Of a stretch of 64,000 nt of DNA, positions 33,402-45,283 are shown piece by piece. The notes beneath the pieces are model-generated. The model was not told where the DNA came from and did not search any database. It saw only the letters and a list, made by a program, of their open reading frames with translations. The stretch lies in assembly GCA_950295325.1 (NCBI GenBank), contig OX485804.1, positions 66,998,033 through 67,062,032 of the forward strand, written 5' to 3'. A program made the position numbers and the translations under genes. This DNA comes from Polytrichum commune. Taxonomy: Eukaryota > Streptophyta > Polytrichopsida > Polytrichales > Polytrichaceae. Position 1 is the first letter of the stretch; each line of letters starts with the position of its first letter.

Positions 33402-36241
33402 TGTGAACCCTTTGAGTGGTCCACCACTCTGCGGGATCACTTTTAGTTAGAATGTTAGCATTAAAAGTTAGAATTGATAGGGAATTTAGGAAAAATTAGT
33501 TCATTTAGCATTTAGCCTAGAAGAAGGAAGGTCAAAATGAAACTAAGTAGTGCTAGAAGATAGCAAAGTAGAAAAAATGTGCTAGCTAGTAAAAACAACT
33601 AGCTAAGCAAATATTAGTAGATGCTAGTTATTAAGCAAATGTTAGTAGATGCTAGCTAAGCAAGTGTTAGTTTATTAGTTAGTGTGAGGCACACAAGACT
33701 ATTGGAGGTGTTTTACGTAAGAAGATAAAATCGGCGTGAAGAATTTTGAAGACAAAAAAGAAAGAGAGCAAGGGGGATACTTGCCCACTTGCCCCCTTGC
33801 CAACTCGATGGCGGAAAAATTAGAAAGATTTCTAAAGGTTTTTTATCGGAGCCACCTCGGCGAGAGGGTGGCAACCTCAACCGGGAAAACCCCCGAGCCA
33901 AAATTTCGGGAAAGGGTTTGAAAAATGGATCCGGTGGAGGAGGGGTCCAACCCTTATGTGAGAGGGTTTAAAAACCCCTCCTTCCACCTTGTAGCTCTCT
34001 CTCTTTCTCTAGTTTTTGGGCGAAGCCCTGCTTCAATGTAGTTAGGAAAAAATCCTTTAGCATGTATTCTCAATGGTCTAAAAGAAAGGCTTGAGAACCT
34101 CCTCTACTCTCTCTCTCCTAGTTAGGTTGTGTGTTTATTAACACACCAACAAAATTATTCCTTCTTTTGTAGAGGTAGGTTGGATGGTAGAGTTTTGAGT
34201 AGAGGCATTATAGACCTCATCTGCCAATGCCCTGAAGGCTTAGTTCAAAAGCTAGAACAAGATACTTATCATTTTTCTCTTAGAGAGATTTCATATAGCT
34301 ATCCATAGCCGTTTCCCATTTGTGATTTGGTTGAGATGACAATTAGTTATGGATTTTCAAAGATGGAGTAGAAAAACTGGGTGGTCTTGTGGGTAGCGGC
34401 TGCTGGATCAGACCTGCGAGCCCAATAGGAATTTTAATTCCAAGAAATTATATTTTTCCCAAGTAGAACTTTTGTGTAGCTTTCCAAAATGGCTTAGAAC
34501 ATTTGATTTGAGCATGATTTGAATTAGATATGAATTGTGCAAGATGGGACACATAGTTTGAGAACTTTTGGTTGACTGCTGCATTACAGAGGACCTGCTG
34601 GGTTCACTTCGGCTTACCTTTCTAATCACATATTTTTATCAAATACATCTTTTTAATATCTCTCCAGGGTCATATAGAACGTTTGATTTGACTAAGATTT
34701 GAATTAGATATGAATGGTTGAAGGCGAGATACATAGTTTAAGCCTTCTTGATTGACTGCTGTGTTACAAGGAGTCCGCTGAATTTCTATTAGCTTAACCT
34801 GCTGATGTCATAATTTTTTCTAGTTAGAGCTTGTTCATAGCTTTCCAATGGTATAAGGAAAGCCTAGATCCAAGTAGTAAGGAATGTGCTATGAATTTTT
34901 GAAGTTAGAAGGTAGATAGGTGGGTTGGAAGGGTCGGTTGAATCGACCTCACACTTCCAACCCTCATAACTTTTGCATTTCTTATCCGATTAGAGTGATT
35001 TTTAGATCATTGGAAAGATAATTTGGTGCACTAAGTATAAAAATTATGCTTAGGATTAAATTACAGGGCAGAATAACACTTTATATTTTGATTGTTAACT
35101 AAGGTACGCTTACTACCAAACTAGTTACAAAGAAGGAGGCAAGGTCGACGCTCGGAAAGTGGAGCAAGGAAGGAGGTAGCGGCTCGGCCTACATCAAGCC
35201 CAAATCAACCGAGGAAAATTGAGGTAAATTAACTAACCTTAAGCCTTCCATTTAGGATTGGAGGGAGCACGGCTAAGGTACGCATCTCTAAACCCACTCA
35301 CCTATCTCGTAAGGTCAAGTGGCTTGACCACTTGACCGCCAAGGGAGTACCCAATTCCATTGTTTTCGGGGCCCTTGGTATGTTTTGTGGTAGTAGCTTC
35401 ATTTATTAGCAAGTTTCGTGTGTGGTAAGTCGGATTAATCACCGATACGACCACTCTGAATGTTGTTGGTGGAAAGGTGGGGTTAATGACCCGCGAATCC
35501 ACTATTATGTTGTTGGCCCCATAGATTGGGAGTAATGGCCCCAATTTATGAAGATTGCGCAACAGGTTGAACCTACAGGTCGCCCGTCACCCTGGTCCCA
35601 TTGAGTTGCATTTCGTGGTCTATCCAGTGTAAACACATTTAACAATCAAAACATACAAAATAAATCGTAAACCCTTGTTGGCAAGAGACCCGAGGTAAGG
35701 GGTGATGCCTAATATGTTAATGTAGTAAGTTAGGACGTGCAAACAAAAGTAAGTAATTAAGAAGGAATTTGTGTGAAGGGTGGGACTTAGGCCAAGTTCC
35801 CCCGCTTAGAAAACTAAATAGAACTAAATAAAGAAATAGGAAGAATTGAATGGTCCATCAAATTGTCGTTATTCCGTTCGTTGAGTTAGGGTGGTATGAG
35901 TCACACCCGGTTGGGTGTATCAGAACCATCCCAATTCACAAATTAGGATTGCCTTGGTTTCAAGGCTGGTGCGTCTGCGCGTAGAATAGGTTGTAGGTTA
36001 AGGTTAGAACTAGATATGAAATTGGTTAGTGGAGTTTAAAGCCACACTGGTAAAAAACTAAGGCCTAACCTCCGGAGGTACTACGACGCATATTTAATCT
36101 CCCTTAAAAATCTAACTACTCACGTTATACACCTATCATCCGGGTTCGGCTTGGGCGCCTGCAAATGCAGGCCACCTTCACCGAAGGGCTTGTGTGATAC
36201 TTTTAGGCTCCCTCGAAAGGGGGTGGCCCAAAAGTACCACA
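33402..36241. mobile_element. Solo-LTR-like insertion, 2.84 kb
   Basis: It starts TGTGAACCC and ends ACCACA (TG...CA), flanked by the 5-bp duplication TCCAT (33397-33401 and 36242-36246), inside array B2. No second LTR and no gag or pol motif is seen, so it is best read as a solo LTR left by recombination, or a large non-autonomous element. It has a diverged internal duplication of ~185-bp period (about 34490-34580 and 34675-34765) and a TTTAAAAACC box near 33968. The ORFs in it show no domain. Orientation is unknown. Confidence 0.75.
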
Positions 36242-36930
36242 TCCATATTATAGTTTGAGTATGCAGGCTAATGTGCTCCTCTCAGAGGTACCCCCCCTGG
36301 ACCAATGTTTTTGTTTTTATTTTGATTTCAGGGTCTCTACTTCCAGTCTGAATTCGGGAGGGTTTGACAGATGACAAGTTTGAGTTTGCAGGTTTATATG
36401 TTGCTCCTCTTGGTAATGTTTTTGTTTTAATTTGGGTTCAGGGTCTCAATCTTGCTGTCTGAATTCGAGAGGGATTTCCAGATGAGGGTATTCAAGATTC
36501 TATTTGAGTTCAGAGTCTCATTTTTCCAGTCTGTATTCGGGAGTGTAATACAGATTGTAAGATTGGATCAGGGAGGAATGTCAAATTCTATGATTGAGTT
36601 TGCTGGTTCTATGGCTGCTACTAGAGGGAGACTAAACCCAGCCAATGTTTTCTTTTTATTTTGAGTACAGGGTCTATTTCTTCCAGTCTGAATACGGGAC
36701 AGTATTCAAGTTTTGAGTTTGATTTTGCGAATTCATAGCCTGCCTTTCTGGGGCAACGTTATTATTTATATTTTGAAATTCGGGTCCCATTCTTCCAGTC
36801 TGACTTCGGGAGGGTATTCCAGGTATTAGTTTGAGTATGCTAGCTCATTTGCTGCTCCTCTGGACCAATGGTTTTATTTTTATTTTAAGTTCCAGGTCTC
36901 ATTCTTGCAGTCCATATTTAACGGCTTGGT
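36242..36930. repeat. Array B2, right part
   Basis: It resumes with 'attatagtttgagtatgcagg', continuing the unit cut at 33401. Further 'cagtctgaattcgggag' copies follow, more diverged toward the acceptor near 36976. Confidence 0.8.
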
Positions 36931-36981
36931 TTTCTTGAATCAAAGGTTGGAGCTTCCAGGGAATTCTTTTTTTCAGGAAAG

Positions 36982-38272
36982 GTGTTGCACAAGCCTGCAG
37001 TGGACCTCATTATTGCAGAGTATCCCGATGGTTTGCATGTCCCAGGAGTCTCCGAATTTCCATGCCAAGTACCAAATTGGAATAAGCAGGTTCAGAACTT
37101 TGTCAAGTTGACCATTGGCTTCTGTCAAGGCTATCTTCACGACGACGGGGCACTCCTCCTTTTTTATCCTGATAGCGTGCAAATCAAGAAGGATGTTTTG
37201 AGCTTTCTCTACAACAACAATTTGGAGGTCAAGGAGGAATGGACCATCGTGAATTCTCTCCACCTCACTCATCCTGTGCATACCTCCAAGCGGGTCAGTA
37301 ATTTTAGACTATTTTCCTCTCTTCAAGCACTCCCTCCTTCATGACTTGAATCACATTCCTAACAATTTGGGGCCTATTTTTGATATGCAGACTCTGAAAT
37401 TCAAAGCGATAGTGCTCGTGCGATCTTTCTCCTCCCCTTTGGTTAGGCAACCGATTGAGCTTGTAATTTCTTCAAGTGATGAATTTGAGGATGTTGACCT
37501 TGCATGTGATGACGTGCTTTTCAACATTGTTACTGCTGATACTGCACTGAAGCGCAAGGACGGTGACACATTCTGGAGGGGCCCAAAGGAGAAGGCAGTG
37601 TCCCTGCTCCAGCTTCTTATCAGTGGCCTTAGCCCTCCAGGGGGTATTATATGTGATCTCACTGCAGGAATTGGTATGAGCAATTTGTTCAAAGCCAACA
37701 TTTGTTTTGCTTAGCTAAGTCTATCAACTACGACTAATTCATTTCTTTCGTTCTTCGTAGGTGCTTCGGTTCTTGCCGCGCAATCAACCAATAGGGCAAT
37801 AGTGGCACTTGAGGGTGACAAGGAATATTAATTGTACGAAGAAATTCTACAGCCACTTCAGGTTGCAGCTTCGGAGTTTCAGGGGATCGATCCAACCCAC
37901 TTTGTGGACCTTGACGACGACGAAGATACTCCTCTTCAACAGGGTGCAGTAAATTTATGTGAGTAAGTCTTTTGTCATCTTGAACTTATTTTCCGAATAT
38001 GTTGCATTTAATTTTCATGGGTCTAACAATCGTAAATTTTCTTTTCTTGCCGCAGTCTGATGGTTGCAGGCGGACGCTCCGTACACTACGGCTCGCCTCC
38101 TACATCTAACATGCGACTTCCCTGTTATGCAGAGGATATGGCAGTAGCTTATGCCAAAGACTCCTCCCATAGTTCTAGTGCCTCTTCTAGTCCACGTGTG
38201 AGATACGATCCTAGAGTACTGAGATTCATAGATCAAAGTGCTTCGGAGAGTGAGGATGAGTTTATTCCTTGA
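36982..38272 (+). CDS. Copy B, 3' part: degenerate beta-class methyltransferase domain
   Basis: Exons 36982-37293, 37391-37673, 37761-37972 and 38056-38272 (stop TGA). Motif IV position reads VDLIIAEYPDG (EYPD where DPPY is usual). Then come YLHDDGALLLFYP, FWRGPKEKAVSLLQLLI and motif I ICDLTAGIGAS, followed by VALEGDKEY. A TAA at 37829-37831 stops the frame right after this; the frame then continues LYEEILQPL, aligned with copy A, so the stop is a lesion. At the first exon, the canonical CAG acceptor (36974-36976) gives the wrong phase; only the AAG five bases later keeps the frame. The last exon is Ser-rich and acidic (ESEDEFIP). Changed catalytic residues make activity unlikely. Confidence 0.7.
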
Positions 38273-41200
38273 ACTCCATTTTGTATTGGATTGTATTTTT
38301 TCTGGTTTTTTGATTTCCGGCGCAAGTCTCATACTTGCTCTTTTTTATTTCATATTCATATTTTAAACAAGCATTGCATTCTTCATTAATTACTGTTAAT
38401 CTTTTGATCATAAAAATGTGAAGATGTTTTAGATTTGCAAAGGAACAACCCACGATGCTCACCAAACACCTAAATCTACCATAATATGTACATTTTCATG
38501 GTGAGGATGTGTAACGTTGTCTAAGCATCCAACATGGGTGTTAGTTGTAGGTTGTCTATAATTGAACATTTTAAACCATTATCACTTTTGTAGAAAATAT
38601 CCAAACAATATGCTCTTTGTTGTATTTGAACCCTCTTCATCGTGTGAAACTAAAATTATACAAAATCAACACACATGATGACAAAGACTATGCTCATCAT
38701 TTGTACTGTCGATTTTCAATATACTCAACTCATCTAGAAATGTGCTTATATTAGTACATTACATGTAGAGAGTTATTTAACCTTATTGAATAGTGGAATA
38801 TAATACTATTGAAGTACGTTCACAATATATGCTAATGGAGAACTTGAGGAAATCGCCCACAAAAACATCCTAGAACTACACGTAGCCTGATGATTGTTGT
38901 TTTCAATCTATTAAATGTTAGCACTACACTAAAAATGATATTTAGTTTTTCATACACTATATACGAATGCATACAATAAATATCACTAACTCTATGAAAG
39001 TAATTAACATTAAATGTAAACTCATACACAAAATATCAACTATGGTAATATGTGGAATTTACATGCATAAATGTAGTGTTACTAAGGATATGGAAATTTT
39101 TTAACAATGCTAATAGGAGAAAGGAGGTGGCAGTAGGGAAGTTGGCGGCGCATTTATGTCTAACACTAATTATCAAAGAACTCAAAATTAGTGTTGAGCA
39201 AGATAGGGTGGTAACAACACTACATATAATGAAACACTAAATATCATATTTGGTGTACGTACATATTTTGGAACCCATTTTTGTGAGTCTTGAGGTTGGC
39301 AACATTCTGTTGACCAATAAAATATTTTTGGTATGGTATTTTGATTTTGATTTCGTGACGTCAGCCCTATTTTAATATGTTACATTTGAAACATATACTA
39401 TAAGATAACAATGCAATCTTCCACGCCTATGGGATTTGTTAGTTTCTCGAACAATTCTTGGTTATTATGTCCACGGGAATGGGGTGCCTTTCCAAATATA
39501 GAATTCAAACTATCTCTAATTCCACGGAAATAGGCACTGGTTCTCCTATAATTACCCATCAAAATCTAACTTTTCCGCTCTCCAATCTCCGCTCTACGCT
39601 CTCCGCTCTCCGCTCTCCGCTCTACGCTCACATACTTGAGTTTCCCTGGTGGTACACATGGGAAAAGTGCGGTCAAAAGAACCGCAATGGGAAAACGACT
39701 ACGGTTCTTTTTTACCATGTTTTCTACTAGTGCGACAACCAAAAGGAGATTGTTTTTTTCTCACCTTCAATGCCCCTATTTAGGAAAGCCCCATCTCACA
39801 TTCACAGTGGGAACCCCCCGCCCCCCCCCCCTCTGCCATGGTGTTCTGGAGCATGTTCTTTTTTGTTACAAGAGTAGAAGATTGTTTGTACACAATTTAA
39901 GAGCCTTGTGCTTAACTGTAGTTCAGAGTATTTCTCTCGTAGGTTTTGCTTCTTGGTGTTTGGAGTAATGATGGAGTTATGATTTAGCAATTCATCAGTT
40001 TTGTTTGAATTTTCTGGGCTGATCAGATCACTGGAATATCAAAATTGCATCGATGTTGTGGTGGATGCTTAAGTGATAGCTGCTTAAAAGGTTGTTGCAA
40101 TTGTAGTGTACTGTGTATTTCAAAATCCATTTGGTGTGTTTCCTACAGTGTGCTCGAGTTTATGCATAAGTTTTGTGAGGAGAAGAGTTTAATATATAGT
40201 CTTAAGAGCTACAAGTATGCTTGTGTGTAGTCTAGTTTTTCTCTCTTGCTTCTGAGTCCCTTGGAATCAAAGTTCTTAGGTTGATGAAAATGCTTTCTGA
40301 TAGGTTTTAACCCATGGTAGAAATTTAAGCTGACGAAGACGAGTGGCATGGTTGCGTTTGTGCCGTATGATCTGTCTGAATATTGTGAATGTGAACAAGA
40401 AACCTACTAGTTGCCTAAAATGTTGGTGCAATAAGTTTGTCTCTCGAGTTTGCTCATTATAGGCATTTGGATTAGCACTAATATGTGGTGTTTGTTTGTG
40501 TGCAGTTCCTCTAGTTATTTGATCAGAGGCATTCCCTACACGTGCCTCTCTTGCCCCCAAACTCCAAGAAAGAGTTTGTGATGGGTTTTCAGAAGCTTTA
40601 CAAGAAAGACACATTGCCTTGTTCGCCTCGACAATACAAACATGATCGAATCACAAAGAATATCCTCGCGCAGTTCCTAAAGGCATTGAAGTACGTCTTT
40701 TGTTGTCAAGTGTGCTTCGACACATACAAGGATACCGAGATCCACAAGGACGACGTCCAGCTGCTGAATATCGAGAAGCAATAGCATCTTACCTATCTGG
40801 CGGCCCCACACCTTATCATTTGATCAGTGCCACAGGCCATGGCTGTCAACTGTACATACAAGTTCTATGCTTCCAACCATGGCTCAGTGTGCCACATACT
40901 TAAAAGCGCACTGAGATGTTTGCAGCCATGAAAATGTTGAAGAGAGAAGCTAAAAAAACAGGTCGCTGGGGAGTCTACGTAGCTGCGGATATGACATTGA
41001 CTTATTGCCTTTGAGCAAACCATCTTTACTTGTTTGAATGGAATCTCTGCATACATCCATTGTTCTCGTCCTGTTTTGCCTGTTGTGAACAAGAGTAAGT
41101 TAGATAAAGTCACTCTTATTTTGAATTTTGACTATTTTGTATTGTAGTTACTGGTTGCTATCAACAAAAGTTGGTGGTAAAGTTGAAGTTTCAGGCTGGG

Positions 41201-41854
41201 GTAGCTACATAGTGGAATTGGTTTTTCCTAAATTTGTATGACAAACAGCTCTGGATAAAAATTATCAAAGTGCATGCAATAATACATCTGAGATTTTGAA
41301 TTTGGAGTTTGCATGCCTTTTGTAGATGGGTCAAAGTTCATTATTAGGTGATGGGTGCCTCTCATATTGAACTACCTAGTATGCCATTTTTGGGCATATA
41401 GGGTTTGAAATGTTGTCCAACCTGGAAAAGGTAGTTAATATTTGCCACAAGCAAGAAAATATGCCTCCCTAATCGAGCCTTGTTGCCAAACCAGGTAGGT
41501 GCATAGACCCCTTCACCTTCTACTGAATACTAAAGCTTTCAAGCAAGTACTACAAGCCTTATTGACCTCCTACAAGTTTGAACCAGGGAAATACTCAAGG
41601 CTCCAAAAGAACACTAAACTCGAACAGGAATCAGAAATTTATTTCTGAAGCCGAAGCCCCATAGAGAAGTGCTCAAGTGAACTAGGGCTATAAGAAGTCT
41701 AGCTAAAAGGGTACTTACCATCTCTCGAATTCATCTTGACCAATGTCTTCAAAATATTCAATGAGTGCTTCCGCAGGTGAGCTTCCCCCAAAAAGCTTGA
41801 AATGTCTATCACAGAAACAAACCACAAAATTATATTTGACCCTTGAGTATTAAA
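38273..41854. other. Intergenic region with small repeats
   Basis: No gene with a recognisable domain. It contains a block of CTCCGCTCTCCGCTCTACG repeats (about 39575-39632), a poly-C run (39815-39833) and a copy of a dispersed AT-rich repeat (about 39150-39262). An open stretch with ATG at about 40581 (to 40784) is charged and cysteine-bearing (CCQVCFDTYKDTE) but matches nothing I know; it could be a gene fragment. Confidence 0.5.
39150..39262 (+). repeat. Dispersed AT-rich repeat, copy 1 (MITE-like)
   Basis: Sequence 'aaaattagtgttgagcaaga' followed by 'aacactaaatatcatatttggtgta' is found again, inverted, at about 63112-63185 (reverse complement 'aattagtattgagcaaga ... cactaaatatcatatttagtgta'). 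The end is a near-palindrome. It is likely a small non-autonomous DNA element; limits are uncertain. Confidence 0.5.
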
Positions 41855-43531
41855 TTAGCACTGAGCAGTAAGCAAACCCCTGGAGCATGCAGATGAATCA
41901 TGGAGTGCTGATCGCCATACCCGCTTTTTATCGGAGGTACTTAGTGCATTCTGAGCTTGAGGAGATGCATCCATGAGAGATTGAATTTTGCTGCATATTG
42001 CAGAAAATGTCAGTCGTTGTGCAGGCGTCTCAATCAAACAATCCTTTACAAGATTCTGCAAAGACGGAGGACAATCGCATAATCTTGCCAGGTCCGGTCT
42101 TAAACCTTTCTCCCTAACTCCTTGTGTGAATTTTGAAACACTTATACGTCCATACATCTCCTCCATGTTAAGAAGCCCTGTCAGGACCTGATAAACCACA
42201 ATTCCGAAGCTATAGACATCGATTTTCAGAGGTTCCTCGATTTTCAACTCCTTATCCTTACGCCTCCTCAGGACCTCCGGTGCTGCATATAACGTAGTCC
42301 CACCCGGACATCTAAAAGAGTCGACTCGCTGCGCACTTCCAAGATCCGCAACCTTGACAAGACAATACTTTTCATGTGGATTTATCAACTCAAACGAACC
42401 CAGAAGAATGTTGCCAGGCTTTAGGTCACCATGAACAACATTTTCCTTATGTAGATGTTCCATAGCCTGTGCTATTTGTAATAAAACTTCAAGCATGGCT
42501 TTGTCAGTAGGAAATAGTACTGGCTCGTGAGTTAATAGTGGCTTGTGAGTTTTGCTCCTGTGGTCAATGAAGTTGTAAAGATCGGTGTCCAGCAATTCCA
42601 TGAACAGGCGGTATCCACCAAAGCCAGACTCAGGATGAGAGGCGCCAAAATAATGCACGACATGTGGATGGGAGACTTGAAATGCAATGGTGGCTTCGTT
42701 ATTGCGAGCGGTCTCATTCTCGAACTCTTTCATGGCGAACGTGCCCCCGTTCCATATAACCTCCCACACTGTTCCTTCGCCACCTGATCCCAGTCGCCGC
42801 ACAGATTCAACCTCGGACACAGGTACAAACCACCTTTTTCTATCCGTATTTGGCATGTATTCATTTGTGGCGTTTTGGCATCTTTCTAACTCGCTGGCAA
42901 GATGGCATTCATATTCTCGTTGTTCTCCCCTCTCCTTTATCCATTCCAGTAACTTCTTCCTGAACGAATCTAAGTCAAGAAGCTCAGAGCATTCAGTGCT
43001 TGAAGGCTTCATAGACATCAGATCACCATCCTCCACGCTCCCCTCATCAACATCCATGATCCTCGATAATTCTCGAAGACATTTCTCGAGTAGTGAAATA
43101 GGGAAAAATCCTCTGAAATTGTCCGCAGGGCAGACAGACCTGTCGACCTGCATTGCACAAGCTTGCTCCCATCTAGTCAAGTATGCTTTGCTCGGTAAAA
43201 CGTTGCTATGAATACTAACGCGCGTTTCTGAGTCAATTTTCTTGCCTACTTGAGCCGGAGAGACGATCGCTGTTCTCAACCACTGGTCTTCAGAAAAGCA
43301 TCTGTAAAACTTTTCGGATTGATTCGCTTTTCTGCAAATGGACTTCATAGTGCTAGTGCTCACTTTTGGTCTGAGAGAGAAGGGATCTCCGAGATTCCGG
43401 AAAATTTTCATGGACTGCGAACTATCAAACTTGAACCTATCAAGGCAAGGCACACATTCTTCCGTAGGGATTGGACAAACATCTTCCTGCGATTCAGGTG
43501 TTGACACTCGCGCAAGCACAAAATTCATCAT
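41855..43531 (-). CDS. TKL-type protein kinase with an uncharacterised N-terminal region
   Basis: A single-exon ORF of 558 codons starts with a double ATG at 43531. Residues 1-232 have no domain I recognise (mostly helical from about 140). The kinase domain is ~236-525: glycine loop GSGGEGTV (248-255), Lys268 in FAMKEF, catalytic loop HGDLKPGN (367-374; HRD Arg replaced by Gly), DLG at 396-398 in place of DFG, and YAAPEV. All key catalytic residues (Lys, catalytic Asp, metal-binding Asp, Asn) are present, so it is probably an active non-RD Ser/Thr kinase. IDVYSFGIVVYQ is typical of plant TKL kinases. No signal peptide or membrane segment is seen, so it should be cytoplasmic. It is divergent to the kinase at 45284. 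The substrate is unknown. Confidence 0.9.
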   Translation of the reverse strand: MMNFVLARVSTPESQEDVCPIPTEECVPCLDRFKFDSSQSMKIFRNLGDPFSLRPKVSTSTMKSICRKANQSEKFYRCFSEDQWLRTAIVSPAQVGKKIDSETRVSIHSNVLPSKAYLTRWEQACAMQVDRSVCPADNFRGFFPISLLEKCLRELSRIMDVDEGSVEDGDLMSMKPSSTECSELLDLDSFRKKLLEWIKERGEQREYECHLASELERCQNATNEYMPNTDRKRWFVPVSEVESVRRLGSGGEGTVWEVIWNGGTFAMKEFENETARNNEATIAFQVSHPHVVHYFGASHPESGFGGYRLFMELLDTDLYNFIDHRSKTHKPLLTHEPVLFPTDKAMLEVLLQIAQAMEHLHKENVVHGDLKPGNILLGSFELINPHEKYCLVKVADLGSAQRVDSFRCPGGTTLYAAPEVLRRRKDKELKIEEPLKIDVYSFGIVVYQVLTGLLNMEEMYGRISVSKFTQGVREKGLRPDLARLCDCPPSLQNLVKDCLIETPAQRLTFSAICSKIQSLMDASPQAQNALSTSDKKRVWRSALHDSSACSRGLLTAQC

Positions 43532-43834
43532 TTCTGTATCGAAAACAACCCCACTGTCGAACTCCAGACTCCTTACAACTGATCAAGACCTCTTAAATGA
43601 CTGAAAACTTAGGATATTGAATCTCCTCATTCTGCATCTACTCTGCAATTAACACACGTACAGAAAGAAACGGCTGAAGACAAGAGGCATCTGAGCAAAC
43701 GGGATCACAAACAACTGACCACAAAAGCGACTCGAAGCGGCCCGCCGAGCCATCACCTCATCATGGAGAAGGGGGTGTCAGGGTCGGGCCCGCGATTCGG
43801 CATCCCGGACAGTCTCACCAATTTGTTTTTATTT

Positions 43835-44812
43835 CTTTTGGGATTTCAACCGACGATTGCTGTCCATGCCGTCCAATCTCGGAAAAAAATCGTCGTTGGA
43901 TTTTGAAAGCCGCTTCTCCACAAATCCTATATTCAGTGCACTTCACTTTGAAGGTTCAAAATTTAATATATATATATTCACTTCCCCTTAAATAAACAAT
44001 TGATAGGGATTTCATTTCCGAAGTGAAACTGAAAGCATGTAAATAAATTGTCAAAAAAGCATGTCATGAACTTGGAAGTAAATAATATTACAAAATCCTC
44101 ATTAACATTAAGGTTATAATGTATGTGACTTATCATTTGAAAGGTCCTTTCATCATTCTAAAATGAAACTTTTTTCTATTTTTCGCTTGTTAATTTTATG
44201 ATATTTTAGTTGATGCCTTCTGCTTTCACAAGTATTCATACATATTTGAACTAATTAAGTGTGATTCAATGTAACTAAGTGTATCAAGCCTAATTAGATA
44301 TAATTGAATAAGAAATTATATATCTAAAATGTGCTTGCTTGAACTATTTATGATTTATTACATTTAATCACACTTGATAAGTTCAAATATGTATGAATAC
44401 TTTTGAAAGTAGAAGGCATCAACTAAACTATTGTAAACTATACAAAACTAAAAATAGCACAAAGTTATAAATCTCGTTTTAGAATGACAAAGAAACCTTT
44501 CAAATGGTAACTCACATACATTGTAACCTCAATGGTAATGCGGATTTTGTAATATCTTTTACTTCCAAGTTCACAACATGCTTTAATGACATTCATTTAC
44601 ATGTTTTGGGTTTCACTTCGGGAATGAAATCCCTATCAATTGCTTATTTATCAAAAGAAAGTGAACATACAATATTGATGAATTTTGGACCTTCAAGATG
44701 AAATATATTCTATATGGCATTTGTGGACGAGCGGCTTTCAAGAATGCAAGGACGACTTTTTCTCGAAATTGGACGGCATGAACAACAGTTGTTGATTGGA
44801 ATAATAATAATT
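43835..44812. repeat. Long imperfect inverted repeat between divergent kinase genes
   Basis: Left arm about 43835-44315, right arm about 44330-44812, almost without a spacer. Matching blocks read outward: 'catgccgtccaat' with 'attggacggcatg', 'gaaagccgct..tccacaaat' with 'atttgtgga..agcggctttc', 'gaaatccctatcaattg' with 'caattgatagggatttc', and 'ttcaaatatgtatgaata' with 'tattcatacatatttgaa'. Arms look roughly 80-85% alike. It could be a foldback/MITE-type element, a hairpin source of small RNAs, or an inverted duplication of the shared promoter region. Confidence 0.85.
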
Positions 44813-45283
44813 ATTATATTGCCTAGCCCCAGCCCGAGGGAATCTCTTTCCATTGCCAAAGATACTCTACTCCGTGGCTTGCATCTCCGATCCAGCAACC
44901 AAAGGTGTAGCACTAACCCCGACCTCAGGAAGAAGCTTAGAGTATACTTAGCATGGCTCAAGTGATTCGAGCGCCCTTCGAGTGCAGGTGCAGTCCGTGT
45001 TCTGTCTTATGTCTCATATTCTTTTGTAACGGGTACAACGTTCGGTGAAGTGATCTTTTGTAAGCCGCTACAATGTGAACATACTTGCATCTTATAGTGT
45101 TACAGACTGCGTAATCTGTTGCTTCAACAGAAAGTTGAGTTAATGTACTGCGGCAAGGCACTATCCTAGTTGTAGCAATGCATCACTTAGCAGTGGAAGA
45201 CGGACTGATTCTATCATATTAGGGACAGGACCACGATCTGGTCCGCTACGTGGACAATAGGTTTAGCGTGTTTGTAGATTACC

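Noticed and set aside
42545..43604. Plus-strand ORFs over the kinase at 41855-43531
   Set aside because: Shadows of a clear kinase frame on the minus strand.
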